64,000 nt of DNA from Hydrogenophilales bacterium 16-64-40 (lineage in GTDB: Bacteria; Pseudomonadota; Gammaproteobacteria; Burkholderiales; Thiobacillaceae): positions 1 through 64,000 of the forward strand of contig NCGX01000005.1 of the NCBI GenBank assembly GCA_002256995.1. Reading direction: 5' to 3'. The position numbers and the translations under genes were made by a program. This document shows positions 9,668 to 19,171 of this stretch, one piece after another. The notes beneath the pieces are model-generated. The model saw only the letters and a list, made by a program, of their open reading frames with translations, had not been told where the DNA came from and ran no database searches. Each line of letters begins with the position of its first letter. Position 1 is the stretch's first letter.

Positions 9668-10620
9668 ATACACCAAAAAACGTCATGCTTGAGCATATCT
9701 CCTGTCCCCTCGGCTGCAGTAAGAACGATGAAGTTGTCCTTACTGGCCACGATCTGCTCCACGATTTGCCTGGTGAGTTTACCGTCGTCAAATGTCGTAC
9801 TTGTGGTCTGATGCGTACCACCCCCCGCCCGACGCCGGAAACGATCGGCTTCTATTATCCGGACGACTATGGCCCCTACCTCGGCACTCAGGTGAACCAG
9901 GCCAAGCCCACTTCCCGCATCAAGGAACTGCTCAAATCCTTGGTAAAGCGCGTCTTCAACTTCAATACACAACGTTTGCCGTCTTTGGCTCCGGGGCGGA
10001 TGCTGGAAGTGGGCTGCGCCTCCGGTGCGTTCCTGCACCAGATGGCGAACCAAGGCTGGCAAGTGCAGGGCATCGAGTTTTCAGAGAAGGCTGCCCAAGC
10101 GGCAGCACAACTCGGCTACCGAGTTCATGCGGGGCCGCTGGAAACTGCCCCGCCGCCCGATGCGCCTTTTGATCTCATCGTCGGCTGGATGGTGCTGGAA
10201 CATCTCCACGATCCAGTCGGCGGTCTGCAGAAGCTGCGTGAATGGGCCAGGCCTGGTGCCTGGCTGGCGCTGTCAGTGCCAAACGCAAGATCGCTTGAGT
10301 TTCGCCTTTTCAAAGAAAAATGGTACGCGCTGCAAGTGCCTACCCATCTCCACCATTTCACGCCTGAAAGCATGGGTCGGGTCTTGCAGGCAAGCGGCTG
10401 GGCATTAAAGAAGGTTCATCACCAGCGAGTGTTGAGCAACCTGTTCGCCAGCGCCGGCTATGTTCTGCGGGACAAGGGCTATGCCAAGCTGGGGCAGAAG
10501 CTTATCGAATTTCCTGAACGGGGTGGCAGGTGGTCATACGCGCTATATCCGCTGGCTTGGTTGTTTAGCGTGTTCGGTCAGACCGGGCGCATGACTGTCT
10601 GGGCGAGAGTGAGTGAATGA
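9664..10620 (+). CDS. SAM-dependent methyltransferase with N-terminal Cys cluster
   Basis: This 318-residue class I methyltransferase has the SAM-binding motif MLEVGCASGAFLHQM near residue 115, followed by the acidic IEFSEKAAQAA and the motif FDLIVGWMVLEHLHDP. The N-terminal part has CPLGCSKND and VKCRTCGLMR, a probable zinc ribbon of the kind seen in sugar methyltransferases in polysaccharide clusters. It would methylate a sugar residue of the glycan in the cytoplasm. It overlaps the flippase gene before it and the glycosyltransferase gene after it by four bases each. Confidence 0.8.
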   Translation: MNTPKNVMLEHISCPLGCSKNDEVVLTGHDLLHDLPGEFTVVKCRTCGLMRTTPRPTPETIGFYYPDDYGPYLGTQVNQAKPTSRIKELLKSLVKRVFNFNTQRLPSLAPGRMLEVGCASGAFLHQMANQGWQVQGIEFSEKAAQAAAQLGYRVHAGPLETAPPPDAPFDLIVGWMVLEHLHDPVGGLQKLREWARPGAWLALSVPNARSLEFRLFKEKWYALQVPTHLHHFTPESMGRVLQASGWALKKVHHQRVLSNLFASAGYVLRDKGYAKLGQKLIEFPERGGRWSYALYPLAWLFSVFGQTGRMTVWARVSE

Positions 10621-11633
10621 CCCGGATAGCCGCATTCACAGGTGGGCTTTCAGTACCCAGTGCCCGATTCCGGGTTCGTCAATACATCCCTGCCTTGCGT
10701 AGGGATGGAATTGATATTGAGGAATTTGCTTCAGCATTTGGCCAATATCCGCCGCGGGCACGATGGGTTAGGCCTTTCTGGGCATTAGCAACGCTTGCAG
10801 AGCGATTGCCGGCTGTAGTGATGTCGCATCGCTACGATGCTGTGCTTCTTCAACGGGAAATCATGTCTTCATTTGTTACTTTGGAGCCGCTGACCACGCG
10901 CCCCAGAATTCTGGATGTGGACGATGCCATTTTTCTCCAACGGGGAGGCGGCTTTGCTAGAAAGCTGGCGGAACTGTCCGACAAGGTAATCTGCGGCAAC
11001 AACTATCTTGCCGAGTGGTTCGGTCGTTGGAATGTAAACATTGATGTTATTCCAACTGCTGTGGATACAGAACGATACCTCCCTAATGCTGAAACCAAAG
11101 CGTCAGATTCGCCTTTAGTTATCGGCTGGATTGGTACATCTGGAAATTATAAGTATCTGTATGGTATCGAGGGCGCGCTAGAGAAAGTCATGCGTACGCA
11201 CCCTGGCACTCGGCTAAAGGTGGTTGGTAACCAGTTACCGGAATTTCGGCATCTGAAACTTGACCAAGTCGATTTTGTACCTTGGTCGGAAGCTATCGAG
11301 GTCCAGGCTATTCAGTCAATGGATATTGGCATCATGCCACTGGAAGATTCCCTGTGGGCGAGAGGAAAATGCAGCTTCAAAATGCTCCAGTACCTGGCGA
11401 CGGGATTGCCGGTCGTGGTTTCCCCTGTGGGTATGAATGCGGAGATTCTGACCTTAGGTGAACTGGGGATCGGAGCCACGACTGAAAAGCAGTGGATTGA
11501 TAGCCTCATTGCGTTATTGGAAAACAGAACGCTACGCGCAAGGTTCGGCACCGAGGGGCGGCGCGTGGTTGAATCCTCATTCAGCATCCGTGTTGTCGCG
11601 CCCCGGCTCGCGCGTAGTCTTCGCGGGGAATAA
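10617..11633 (+). CDS. GT4-like glycosyltransferase
   Basis: This 338-residue GT-B type protein has the GT4 hallmarks PLVIGWIGTSGNYKYL at the start of the C-terminal domain and a donor-site region CSFKMLQYLATGLPVVVSPVG. It starts four bases inside the preceding methyltransferase gene. The DNA is visibly AT-richer than neighbouring housekeeping genes, which is common in horizontally exchanged glycan genes. Donor and acceptor are unknown. The product should act on an undecaprenyl-linked intermediate at the cytoplasmic membrane face. Confidence 0.78.
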   Translation: MTRIAAFTGGLSVPSARFRVRQYIPALRRDGIDIEEFASAFGQYPPRARWVRPFWALATLAERLPAVVMSHRYDAVLLQREIMSSFVTLEPLTTRPRILDVDDAIFLQRGGGFARKLAELSDKVICGNNYLAEWFGRWNVNIDVIPTAVDTERYLPNAETKASDSPLVIGWIGTSGNYKYLYGIEGALEKVMRTHPGTRLKVVGNQLPEFRHLKLDQVDFVPWSEAIEVQAIQSMDIGIMPLEDSLWARGKCSFKMLQYLATGLPVVVSPVGMNAEILTLGELGIGATTEKQWIDSLIALLENRTLRARFGTEGRRVVESSFSIRVVAPRLARSLRGE

Positions 11634-11636
11634 CGA

Positions 11637-12776
11637 ATGCGGCGCATTGTTTTCATCATCACCGGTCTTTCCACCGGGGGCGCGGAAATGATGCTGTTAA
11701 AGGTACTGGAGCGCCTGGATCGTCAGCGCTTTGCGCCCCATGTCATTTCCCTGACGACGCTGGGCGAGCTTGCCCCGCACATCGCGGCGCTGGGCATTCC
11801 GGTGGATTCAGTGGGTATGAAACCCGGCCTGCCCAGCCCGTCAGGTTTTTTTCGGCTGGTGCGACTGCTCAAGCGACTGAACCCCGATGTGGTGCACACC
11901 TGGATGTACCACGCTGATTTGCTGGGGGGGCTGGCGGCACGGCTGGCGGGGGTCTCTTCGATAGGGTGGTGCATTCGAAACAGCAATCTGGATAAGGACA
12001 AAACCAAATTGTCTACCCGCGCTGTCGTTAGTCTGTGCGCGTCGATCTCGAAATGGGTGCCGTCACGCATCCTCTCGTGCTCCGAGAAGGCGCGGCAAGT
12101 TCACGTGGCATGCGGTTATGCAGCGGAAAAAATGGTGGTTGTGCCGAATGGGTTTGAACTCTCTCAATTTAAACCGGACTTAGATGCCAGATTCAGGGTG
12201 CGTGCTGAACTGGGTATCACTGATCAAACCCCCTTGGTCGGGTTAATCGGCAGGTTTGATCCACAGAAAAATCATGCGGGATTTTTTGAAGCGGCGGGTG
12301 TCCTGCATCGACACATACCTCAAGTGCATTTTGTGCTCGCAGGCCAGGGTGTTGATGTGAGTAATGCAGCATTGATGCAGACAATTACCCAGGCAGGCGT
12401 GCTTGCCAATACCCATCTACTGGGTTTGCGAAACGATATACCTGCGTTGATGGCGACACTGGATGTGTTGGCTTCTTCTTCTTACGGTGAAGCGTTTCCC
12501 AATGTACTGGGTGAGGCGATGGCTTGTGGCGTGCCGTGCGCGGTAACGGATGTTGGCGATTCGGCTTATATCGTCGGCGATACGGGGCGCGTCGTCGAGT
12601 CGGGCGACATGCACGGCCTTGCTGCCGCGCTGGAGGAGTTGCTTGCGTTGCCATTGCCTGAGAAGGCAGCACTGAGTGAACGCGCGCGGGCGCGGGTGGC
12701 AGAACATTTTGAGATTGGCGCAATCGTGCGGCGGTATGAAGATTTTTATGAAAGCTTGTTGGCGAATGTCCGGTAA
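11637..12776 (+). CDS. GT4 glycosyltransferase
   Basis: This 379-residue GT4 enzyme starts with MRRIVFIITGLSTGGAEMML, the N-terminal glycine-rich loop of the family. The C-terminal domain has PLVGLIGRFDPQKNHAGFF and the donor-binding EX7E-type region SSSYGEAFPNVLGEAMACGV. It follows the preceding gene by three bases. This type often transfers hexose or amino-sugar residues onto lipid-linked O-antigen intermediates. The specific linkage cannot be told from sequence. Confidence 0.85.
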   Translation: MRRIVFIITGLSTGGAEMMLLKVLERLDRQRFAPHVISLTTLGELAPHIAALGIPVDSVGMKPGLPSPSGFFRLVRLLKRLNPDVVHTWMYHADLLGGLAARLAGVSSIGWCIRNSNLDKDKTKLSTRAVVSLCASISKWVPSRILSCSEKARQVHVACGYAAEKMVVVPNGFELSQFKPDLDARFRVRAELGITDQTPLVGLIGRFDPQKNHAGFFEAAGVLHRHIPQVHFVLAGQGVDVSNAALMQTITQAGVLANTHLLGLRNDIPALMATLDVLASSSYGEAFPNVLGEAMACGVPCAVTDVGDSAYIVGDTGRVVESGDMHGLAAALEELLALPLPEKAALSERARARVAEHFEIGAIVRRYEDFYESLLANVR

Positions 12777-12806
12777 CGTTGCGCACATGTCAAAAGGGTC
12801 GCAAAC

Positions 12807-14759
12807 ATGTGTGGCCTGACCGGTTACTGGAGAGCCAGCGGCCATTCCACGCAAGAAGCGCAAGCGATTGTGGGCGCAATGGCCCGCCAAATCACCCATC
12901 GCGGCCCGGATGACCAAGGCGTGTGGACTGACGCTGACGCCGGGTTTGCGCTCGCCCATCGCCGCCTGTCCATTCTCGATCTCTCGCCGCAAGGCCATCA
13001 GCCCATGCTGTCGCATTGCGGGCGCTATGTGCTTGCGTTCAATGGCGAGGTGTACAACTTCGCGGCTATTCGTGACGAGCTGGAACAGGCGGGTGTGGCA
13101 CCCGCGTGGCGCGGGCATTCCGACACCGAGGTGATGCTGGCAGCGATTGCTGCATGGGGACTGGAAGCAGCGCTGAAAAAGTTCGTCGGCATGTTCGCCT
13201 TCGCGCTGTGGGATCGTGAAGCGCGCACGCTGTCGCTTGCGCGCGACCGTCTGGGTGAGAAGCCCCTGTATTACGGCTGGCAGGGCGAGACATTGTTGTT
13301 CGGCTCGGAGCTCAAGGCGCTTAAGGCGCATCCAGCGTTTCGCGCCGAAATCGACCGCGATGCGCTGACACTGTTTCTACGCCACAACGCCATTCCATCG
13401 CCCTATTCGATTTACCAGGGCATACACAAACTGCCGCCCGGCACTTTTTTGCAGCTTCACGCTGGTCAGAAAGATGCGCGGCCGGTGGCTTATTGGTCGG
13501 CGCGGTCGGGGGCCGAGGCAGGGCAGCGCAATCTGTTTCGCGGCAGCGATGCGGAAGCGGTGACGGAACTGGAGCGCCTGCTCGGTCAGGCAGTGGGCGG
13601 ACAAATGGTGGCGGATGTGCCGCTAGGTGCGTTCCTGTCGGGTGGCATTGATTCCACGACCGTGGTGGCGCTGATGCAGGCGCAAAGCGCCCGCCCCGTG
13701 AAAACCTTCACCATCGGCTTTAACGAGGCGGGCTACAACGAGGCCGAACACGCCCACGCAGTGGCTCGCCACCTGGGAACCGAGCACACTGAGCTCTATG
13801 TCACGCCGCAGGATGCGATCGACGTGATTCCGGGGCTGTCGGCGGTTTACGACGAACCCTTCGCCGATTCGTCGCAGATTCCCACTTGCCTGGTTTCGCG
13901 CCTGGCGCGCCAGCACGTGACGGTGAGTTTGTCCGGTGACGGCGGCGACGAGTTGTTTGGCGGCTATAACCGCTATTTCTGGGCGCGCAATCTTTGGCGA
14001 AAACTTGGCTGGGCGCCGCGCCCGCTGCGCGCGGCGTTGGCTGGCGTGCTGACCACGCTGCCCCCATCCTCATGGGATACGGCTTTCCAGAAGTTGGAGC
14101 GGTGGCTTCCAGCCAGGCTGCGTTATGCAAACCCGGGCGACAAGCTGCACAAGGCGGCTGAGATTCTGGCGGTGCGCTCGCCTGAGGAGATTTACCTGGG
14201 GCTGGTGTCGCACTGGAAACATCCCGCACAACTGGTGCCGGGCAGTCACGAGCCGCTCACCTTGCTCACCGATCCCGCTCGCCGCGCAGATTTACCGGAT
14301 TTCGAGCATCGCATGATGTATCTGGATACGGTGACATACCTGCCCGATGACATCCTCACCAAGGTGGACAGGGCTGCCATGTCCGTCAGCCTTGAAACCC
14401 GTGTGCCGCTGCTTGACCACAGGCTGGTGGAATTCGCCTGGACTTTGCCGTTGGACATGAAAATCCGCCACGGCCAGGGCAAATGGCTGTTACGCCAAGT
14501 GCTTTATCGCCATGTGCCTCAGGCGCTGATGGATCGCCCCAAAATGGGCTTTGGGGTCCCCATCGATCACTGGCTGCGCGGCCCGCTCAAAGACTGGGCG
14601 GCAACGCTCATCGAGCCGGGGCGACTGACGCGGGAGGGGTTTTTCGACCCCGCACCGATTCAGCGTAAATGGGCTGAGCATCAGTCCGGTAGCCGCAACT
14701 GGTCGTATTACTTGTGGGACGTGCTGATGTTTCAGCAATGGCAGGAGCACAACGCTTGA
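12807..14759 (+). CDS. asnB: Glutamine-dependent asparagine synthase family amidotransferase
   Basis: This 650-residue two-domain enzyme starts MCGLTGYWRASG. Cys2 is the N-terminal nucleophile of the class II glutaminase domain, and RGPDDQG and FNGEVYNF are further conserved glutaminase motifs. The synthetase domain has the PP-loop FLSGGIDSTTVVALMQ near residue 280 and SGDGGDELFGGYNRYFWAR. AsnB-like proteins are frequent in O-antigen and exopolysaccharide clusters, where they may amidate uronic acids instead of aspartate. The setting between glycosyltransferase genes favours a sugar amidation role, but true asparagine synthase activity is possible. The last codons overlap the next gene. Confidence 0.9.
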   Translation: MCGLTGYWRASGHSTQEAQAIVGAMARQITHRGPDDQGVWTDADAGFALAHRRLSILDLSPQGHQPMLSHCGRYVLAFNGEVYNFAAIRDELEQAGVAPAWRGHSDTEVMLAAIAAWGLEAALKKFVGMFAFALWDREARTLSLARDRLGEKPLYYGWQGETLLFGSELKALKAHPAFRAEIDRDALTLFLRHNAIPSPYSIYQGIHKLPPGTFLQLHAGQKDARPVAYWSARSGAEAGQRNLFRGSDAEAVTELERLLGQAVGGQMVADVPLGAFLSGGIDSTTVVALMQAQSARPVKTFTIGFNEAGYNEAEHAHAVARHLGTEHTELYVTPQDAIDVIPGLSAVYDEPFADSSQIPTCLVSRLARQHVTVSLSGDGGDELFGGYNRYFWARNLWRKLGWAPRPLRAALAGVLTTLPPSSWDTAFQKLERWLPARLRYANPGDKLHKAAEILAVRSPEEIYLGLVSHWKHPAQLVPGSHEPLTLLTDPARRADLPDFEHRMMYLDTVTYLPDDILTKVDRAAMSVSLETRVPLLDHRLVEFAWTLPLDMKIRHGQGKWLLRQVLYRHVPQALMDRPKMGFGVPIDHWLRGPLKDWAATLIEPGRLTREGFFDPAPIQRKWAEHQSGSRNWSYYLWDVLMFQQWQEHNA

Positions 14760-15862
14760 AGCTGCTGTTTGTTGTCACCGAAGACTGGTATTTCGTCTCG
14801 CACCGGTTGCCACTCGCAGTGGCCGCGCAGGCGGCAGGGTTCAATGTGGCGGTGGCTACCCGCGAGGGGCGCCAAGCGGGTGTTATTCGCAACGCGGGAA
14901 TTCGGCTGATTCCCTTTGCGCTGTCGCGGCGCGGCGGCAACCCACTGCGCGAGGTGATGGCGCTGTGGCGCCTGTATCGCCTCGAAAAACCCGATCTGGT
15001 CCACCATGTGGCATTGAAGCCGGTGATGTTCGGCGCCTTGGCGGCGTGGCTGGCGCGCGTGCCGGCACAGGTGAATGCGGTGGCAGGGCTGGGATGGTTA
15101 TTCACCTCGTCCAGCGGTGCCGTGCGTCTTGCTCGCCCGGTATTGCGCTGGATGCTGGCGCGTCTACTCAACAGGCCACATAGCCTGACCATTGTGCAAA
15201 ACCCGGAAGACAGGGCTTTGCTCGAACGCTCAGGCGTCCCAACCGAAAGCTTGAGGCTTATCCGCGGCGCGGGTGTTGATGTTCAGGTCTTTCGTCCCGT
15301 GATGCCGCCACCCGAACCGGTTTGCATCGTGCTGGCTTCGCGCATGCTGTGGGACAAAGGTGTGGGCGAATTCGTCGAGGCGGCTCGCAGGTTAACGGAG
15401 GCAGGTGTCAACGCGCGCTTTGTACTGGTGGGCGACCCTGATCCCGCCAACCCTGCCTCGGTGCCTGAATCAAGCTTGCGTGGTTGGCACGGGCAGCATG
15501 GCGTGGAGTGGTGGGGAAGGAGGGAGGATATGCCCGCTGTGTTGCAGGCGGCACACATCGCCTGCCTGCCGTCGTACCGTGAAGGCTTGCCCAAGTCGCT
15601 GCTGGAAGCGGTCGCCTGCGGCTTGCCGATCGTGACGACCGATGCGCCGGGGTGCAGAGAAGTGGTACAAGATGGTGTGAACGGTCTGCTGGTGCCGGTG
15701 CGCGATGCGGAAGCGCTGGCGGCGGCATTGAAAAAGCTCATCGATGACGCCGAACTGCGCCGCTGCATGGGCGAGCAGTCGCGGCTGCGGGCTGAAACAG
15801 AATTTGGTTTGGAGACCATTATTGATCAGACACTGAAGCTATATCGCGAGATCGCGCCATGA
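14756..15862 (+). CDS. GT4 glycosyltransferase (PglA-like)
   Basis: This 368-residue GT4 protein starts KLLFVVTEDWYFVSHRLPLA, the usual N-terminus of enzymes that add the second sugar to undecaprenyl-diphosphate amino sugars (PglA and relatives). The donor site is LPSYREGLPKSLLEAVACGL. I choose the TTG at 14756, which overlaps the asnB stop and has AGGAG eight bases upstream. An ATG at 14738 within the asnB end is the alternative. Its own stop overlaps the following epimerase gene, so these genes form one unit. Confidence 0.82.
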   Translation: MKLLFVVTEDWYFVSHRLPLAVAAQAAGFNVAVATREGRQAGVIRNAGIRLIPFALSRRGGNPLREVMALWRLYRLEKPDLVHHVALKPVMFGALAAWLARVPAQVNAVAGLGWLFTSSSGAVRLARPVLRWMLARLLNRPHSLTIVQNPEDRALLERSGVPTESLRLIRGAGVDVQVFRPVMPPPEPVCIVLASRMLWDKGVGEFVEAARRLTEAGVNARFVLVGDPDPANPASVPESSLRGWHGQHGVEWWGRREDMPAVLQAAHIACLPSYREGLPKSLLEAVACGLPIVTTDAPGCREVVQDGVNGLLVPVRDAEALAAALKKLIDDAELRRCMGEQSRLRAETEFGLETIIDQTLKLYREIAP

Positions 15863-16806
15863 AAGCACTTGTCACCGGGGCCACCGGCTTTATCGGCAAT
15901 GCGTTGTGCAAGCACCTCTCTGCTCATGGCCACCAAGTCATGCGAGCGGTAAGGCGTGATGCCACGCTTTCAGGCGACATTCTTTTCAGCCAGATCGATG
16001 GCGCGACTGACTGGGCTGAAGCACTGACCGGCTGTGACGCAGTGGTGCATCTTGCCGCGCGGGTCCACGTGATGGACGACACGGCACAGGATCCGCTGGC
16101 GCTGTACCAGGCAACCAACACCGATGCCACCCTCAATCTCGCCCGCCAGGCGGCCCAAACCGGGGTGAAGCGTTTCGTTTACGTCAGCAGCATCAAGGTC
16201 AACGGAGAAGGCCGCGATACGCCTTATCGTGAAACCGATGCCGCCGCGCCCGAGGGTGCCTACGCGATTTCAAAATGGGAAGCCGAACAGGGTCTGCAGC
16301 GGATTGCTGCGGATACCGGGCTGGAAGTCGTCATCCTGCGTCCGCCCCTGGTATATGGGCCAGGGGTAAAAGCGAATTTCCAGCAATTGCTGCGCATGGT
16401 CGAGCGCGGCTGGCCGTTGCCGCTGGGGGCGATCCGCAACCGCCGCAGCTTCCTGTACCTGGGCAATTTCGTCGATGCGATCCGGCTGTGCATCGAGCAC
16501 CCGGCCGCGGCGGGGCAGACCTTTCTGCTCGATGATGGCCAGGCGGTTTCGACGCCGGAACTGATCCGCGCCCTGTCCCATGCCATGGGCCGGCCGGCGC
16601 GCCTGCTGGCAGTGCCGGTGAAGGTGCTTGAACTGGCTGGCACCCTGCTGGGCAAGCGCGCTGCCGTGGCGCGGCTGACGGGGTCGCTGTACGTGGACAG
16701 TTCGGCTATCCGAACCCGTCTGGGCTGGACGCCGCCCAATACCCTGCAGCAGGGCTTGGCCGCGACAGTTGCGGATTGGCAGACCCGCGCGCGCCCAGAT
16801 TCATGA
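15859..16806 (+). CDS. NAD-dependent sugar-nucleotide epimerase/reductase (WbpV-like SDR)
   Basis: This 315-residue extended short-chain dehydrogenase has the NAD(P) motif VTGATGFIGNALCKHL and the catalytic YAISK (YxxxK) following VYVSSIKVNGEG. In comparable clusters such enzymes reduce or epimerise UDP-4-keto-6-deoxy-GlcNAc to UDP-FucNAc or UDP-QuiNAc, working with a WbpM-type dehydratase and a WecA/WbpL transferase; both are present at 35.6-38.4 kb. It is the last gene of the left operon. A second related protein is at 32112-32993. Confidence 0.75.
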   Translation: MKALVTGATGFIGNALCKHLSAHGHQVMRAVRRDATLSGDILFSQIDGATDWAEALTGCDAVVHLAARVHVMDDTAQDPLALYQATNTDATLNLARQAAQTGVKRFVYVSSIKVNGEGRDTPYRETDAAAPEGAYAISKWEAEQGLQRIAADTGLEVVILRPPLVYGPGVKANFQQLLRMVERGWPLPLGAIRNRRSFLYLGNFVDAIRLCIEHPAAAGQTFLLDDGQAVSTPELIRALSHAMGRPARLLAVPVKVLELAGTLLGKRAAVARLTGSLYVDSSAIRTRLGWTPPNTLQQGLAATVADWQTRARPDS

Positions 16807-16967
16807 CGATCAAATAGCCCAAGCGGCCCCGAACCAACTGATCGGGCTTGCATGTCTCGGCCGGCCTTTTCGGCATGCCCCCGTTTGACGGAAAAATAGG
16901 CCCTCGCGGTGATGCGGGTTAAAATCCGCGGGCTTGAATTATTGTGCCAAGCAGACGCTGATTGATT

Positions 16968-17002
16968 CGTCATTGCGTGGAACGTCGCGACGCGGCAATC
17001 CA
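16968..17002. repeat. Family 2 palindromic repeat fragment
   Basis: CGTCATTGCG (from 16968) and GCGGCAATCCA (ending 17002) flank TGGAACGTCGCGAC, matching the CGTCATTGCGAG...CGGCAATCC pattern of the elements at 3104 and 33108. Confidence 0.55.
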
Positions 17003-17173
17003 TAAACGGAAACCCCGGCTTTATCAATGTGTTGGCAATGATGGCCATAATTAAATAAATTAATCAGCGCCCCCCTGGTGCGCTTCCTGGGCAGTCAGGT
17101 CGCTGCCCATCCCTGCATCCGCCCGAATTCCTTCGTTCGGGGCGTGCTTCCTCGTAGTGGGGCGGCAGTGTGG

Positions 17174-17183
17174 GGCGGTAACG
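17174..17183 (+). promoter_or_regulatory. ops/JUMPstart-like element (candidate RfaH site)
   Basis: GGCGGTAACG, preceded by GG, lies 25 bases before the rfbB start. The ops element recognised by RfaH has the consensus GGCGGTAGCGTG, and this site matches at 9 of 12 positions when the next two bases are counted. It is correctly placed in the leader of a long polysaccharide operon. The match could be chance in a G-rich stretch. Confidence 0.35.
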
Positions 17184-17207
17184 ACCAAGTAAGAAAGTAA
17201 AGTATCA

Positions 17208-18293
17208 ATGAGCGTGCTTGTAACAGGTGGTGCCGGGTTTATCGGTTCAAATTTTGTGCTCGACTGGCTGGATCAGTGCGACGAACCGGTCATCAATCTC
17301 GACGCGCTGACCTATGCGGGCAACCTGGAGAACCTGGCCAGGCTGCAAGGTGATGCGCGGCACACCTTCGTCCGCGGCGACATTGGCGATGCCGGCCTCG
17401 TATCCAGTCTGCTCGCCGAACACCAACCGCGCGCCGTCGTCAACTTCGCCGCCGAGAGCCATGTGGACCGCTCCATCCACGGGCCGGCTGAATTTATCCA
17501 GACCAACATCGTTGGCACTTTCAACCTGCTGGAATCGGTGCGGGCGTACTGGAACGGGCTGGAGGGGGAGGCCAAAGCCGGTTTCCGCTTCCTGCATGTC
17601 TCCACCGACGAAGTCTATGGCTCGTTAGGCAAGACTGAGCCGGCTTTCACCGAAACCCATCGCTACGAACCCAACAGCCCCTATTCGGCCAGCAAGGCTG
17701 CAAGCGACCATCTGGTGCGCGCCTACCACCACACCTACGGCCTGCCGGTGCTCACCACCAACTGCAGCAACAACTACGGCCCCTATCACTTCCCCGAAAA
17801 GCTGATCCCGCTGGTGATCCACAATGCACTCGCCGGCAAGCCACTGCCCATCTACGGCGATGGCCAGCAAATCCGCGACTGGCTTTATGTCGGCGACCAT
17901 TGCAGCGCCATTCGCCGCGTGCTGGAAGCGGGCAGGCTGGGTGAAACCTACAACATCGGCGGCTGGAACGAAAAAGCCAACCTCGACGTTGTGCATACCC
18001 TGTGCGACATCCTGGACGAACTAGCTCCGCCAGCAACATTCAATCTGCCCATTGCCAGTTACCGTTCCCTCATCACCTACGTCAAGGATCGTCCAGGCCA
18101 TGATCGCCGCTATGCCATCGACGCCAGCAAGATCCAGCGCGAACTCGGCTGGAAGCCCGCTGAAACCTTCGAAACCGGCATCCGCAAAACCGTTCAGTGG
18201 TATCTGAACAACCAGGCGTGGGTACGAAACATCACCAGTGGCGAATACCGGAACTGGGTCGAAACCCAATACGCTGTTGAGGCCGTCGCATGA
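17208..18293 (+). CDS. rfbB: dTDP-glucose 4,6-dehydratase RfbB
   Basis: RfbB converts dTDP-glucose to dTDP-4-keto-6-deoxyglucose, the second step of the dTDP-rhamnose type pathways. At 361 residues it has the normal length. It shows the NAD motif [17 protein letters not shown], the substrate/catalytic motif [12 protein letters not shown] and [12 protein letters not shown] with the catalytic Tyr and Lys. It starts the central operon after the long leader and overlaps rfbA by four bases. Housekeeping-like GC content suggests a long residence in this genome. Confidence 0.96.
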   Translation: MSVLVTGGAGFIGSNFVLDWLDQCDEPVINLDALTYAGNLENLARLQGDARHTFVRGDIGDAGLVSSLLAEHQPRAVVNFAAESHVDRSIHGPAEFIQTNIVGTFNLLESVRAYWNGLEGEAKAGFRFLHVSTDEVYGSLGKTEPAFTETHRYEPNSPYSASKAASDHLVRAYHHTYGLPVLTTNCSNNYGPYHFPEKLIPLVIHNALAGKPLPIYGDGQQIRDWLYVGDHCSAIRRVLEAGRLGETYNIGGWNEKANLDVVHTLCDILDELAPPATFNLPIASYRSLITYVKDRPGHDRRYAIDASKIQRELGWKPAETFETGIRKTVQWYLNNQAWVRNITSGEYRNWVETQYAVEAVA

Positions 18294-19171
18294 AACGCAA
18301 AGGCATCATCCTCGCCGGCGGCTCCGGCACCCGCCTGCACCCTGCAACATTGGCCATTAGCAAACAGCTGCTGCCGGTGTTCGACAAACCGATGATCTAC
18401 TACCCGCTGAGCACCCTGATGCTGGCGGGAATCCGCGACATCCTCATCATCTCCACCCCGCAGGACACCCCGCGCTTCGAGCAGCTGCTCGGCACGGGCG
18501 CGCAATGGGGCCTGAACCTGCAATACGCCGTGCAGCCCTCGCCCGACGGCCTGGCGCAGGCCTTCGTCATCGGCGAATCCTTCATCGGCAACGACCTGTC
18601 TGCCCTGGTGCTGGGCGACAACATCTTCCACGGCCACGATTTTCACCACCTGCTGGGCAGTGCCATCGCCCGCACCGAGGGCGCAACGGTCTTTGCCTAC
18701 CACGTGCACGACCCCGAGCGTTATGGCGTGGCCGAATTTGACGCCGCCGGCAAGGTGCTGTCGCTGGAAGAAAAGCCCAGCCAGCCCAAATCCAGCTATG
18801 CCGTCACCGGCCTCTATTTCTACGATCAAGACGTCGTCGAAATCGCCAAAAACCTCAAGCCCTCGCCACGCGGCGAACTTGAAATCACCGATCTCAACCG
18901 GGTGTATCTGGAGCAAGGCAAGCTCAGCGTCGAAATCATGGGCCGCGGCTATGCCTGGCTCGACACCGGCACCCACGAATCCCTGCTCGACGCCAGCCAG
19001 TTCATCGCCACCCTGGAACACCGCCAGGGCCTCAAGGTGGCCTGCCCCGAGGAGATCGCCTTCCGGCAACAATGGATCGATGCCGCCCAGCTTGAAAAAT
19101 TGGCGCAACCGCTTACCAAAAATGGCTACGGGCAGTATCTGATGCGCGTGCTAAAGGAAAAAGTATTCTGA
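18290..19171 (+). CDS. rfbA: Glucose-1-phosphate thymidylyltransferase RfbA
   Basis: RfbA makes dTDP-glucose from dTTP and glucose-1-phosphate. It has 293 residues, with the pyrophosphorylase signature [20 protein letters not shown] at the N-terminus and the conserved [17 protein letters not shown] and [13 protein letters not shown] segments. Gene order is rfbB-rfbA-rfbC with overlaps (four bases before, one base after), so expression should be stoichiometric. Confidence 0.96.
   Translation: MKRKGIILAGGSGTRLHPATLAISKQLLPVFDKPMIYYPLSTLMLAGIRDILIISTPQDTPRFEQLLGTGAQWGLNLQYAVQPSPDGLAQAFVIGESFIGNDLSALVLGDNIFHGHDFHHLLGSAIARTEGATVFAYHVHDPERYGVAEFDAAGKVLSLEEKPSQPKSSYAVTGLYFYDQDVVEIAKNLKPSPRGELEITDLNRVYLEQGKLSVEIMGRGYAWLDTGTHESLLDASQFIATLEHRQGLKVACPEEIAFRQQWIDAAQLEKLAQPLTKNGYGQYLMRVLKEKVF

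Larger units (their letters stand above)
16807..17207. other. 401-bp non-coding leader region upstream of rfbB
   Basis: This gap separates the epimerase gene from rfbB. It holds a family 2 repeat fragment (16968-17002), an AT-rich patch (about 17040-17065) and an ops-like element (17174-17183) shortly before the rfbB start. I see no open frame worth calling. The length and the ops-like element suggest a long untranslated leader for the rfb/wzm/wzt operon. I could not assign a convincing -35/-10 pair. Confidence 0.55.
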
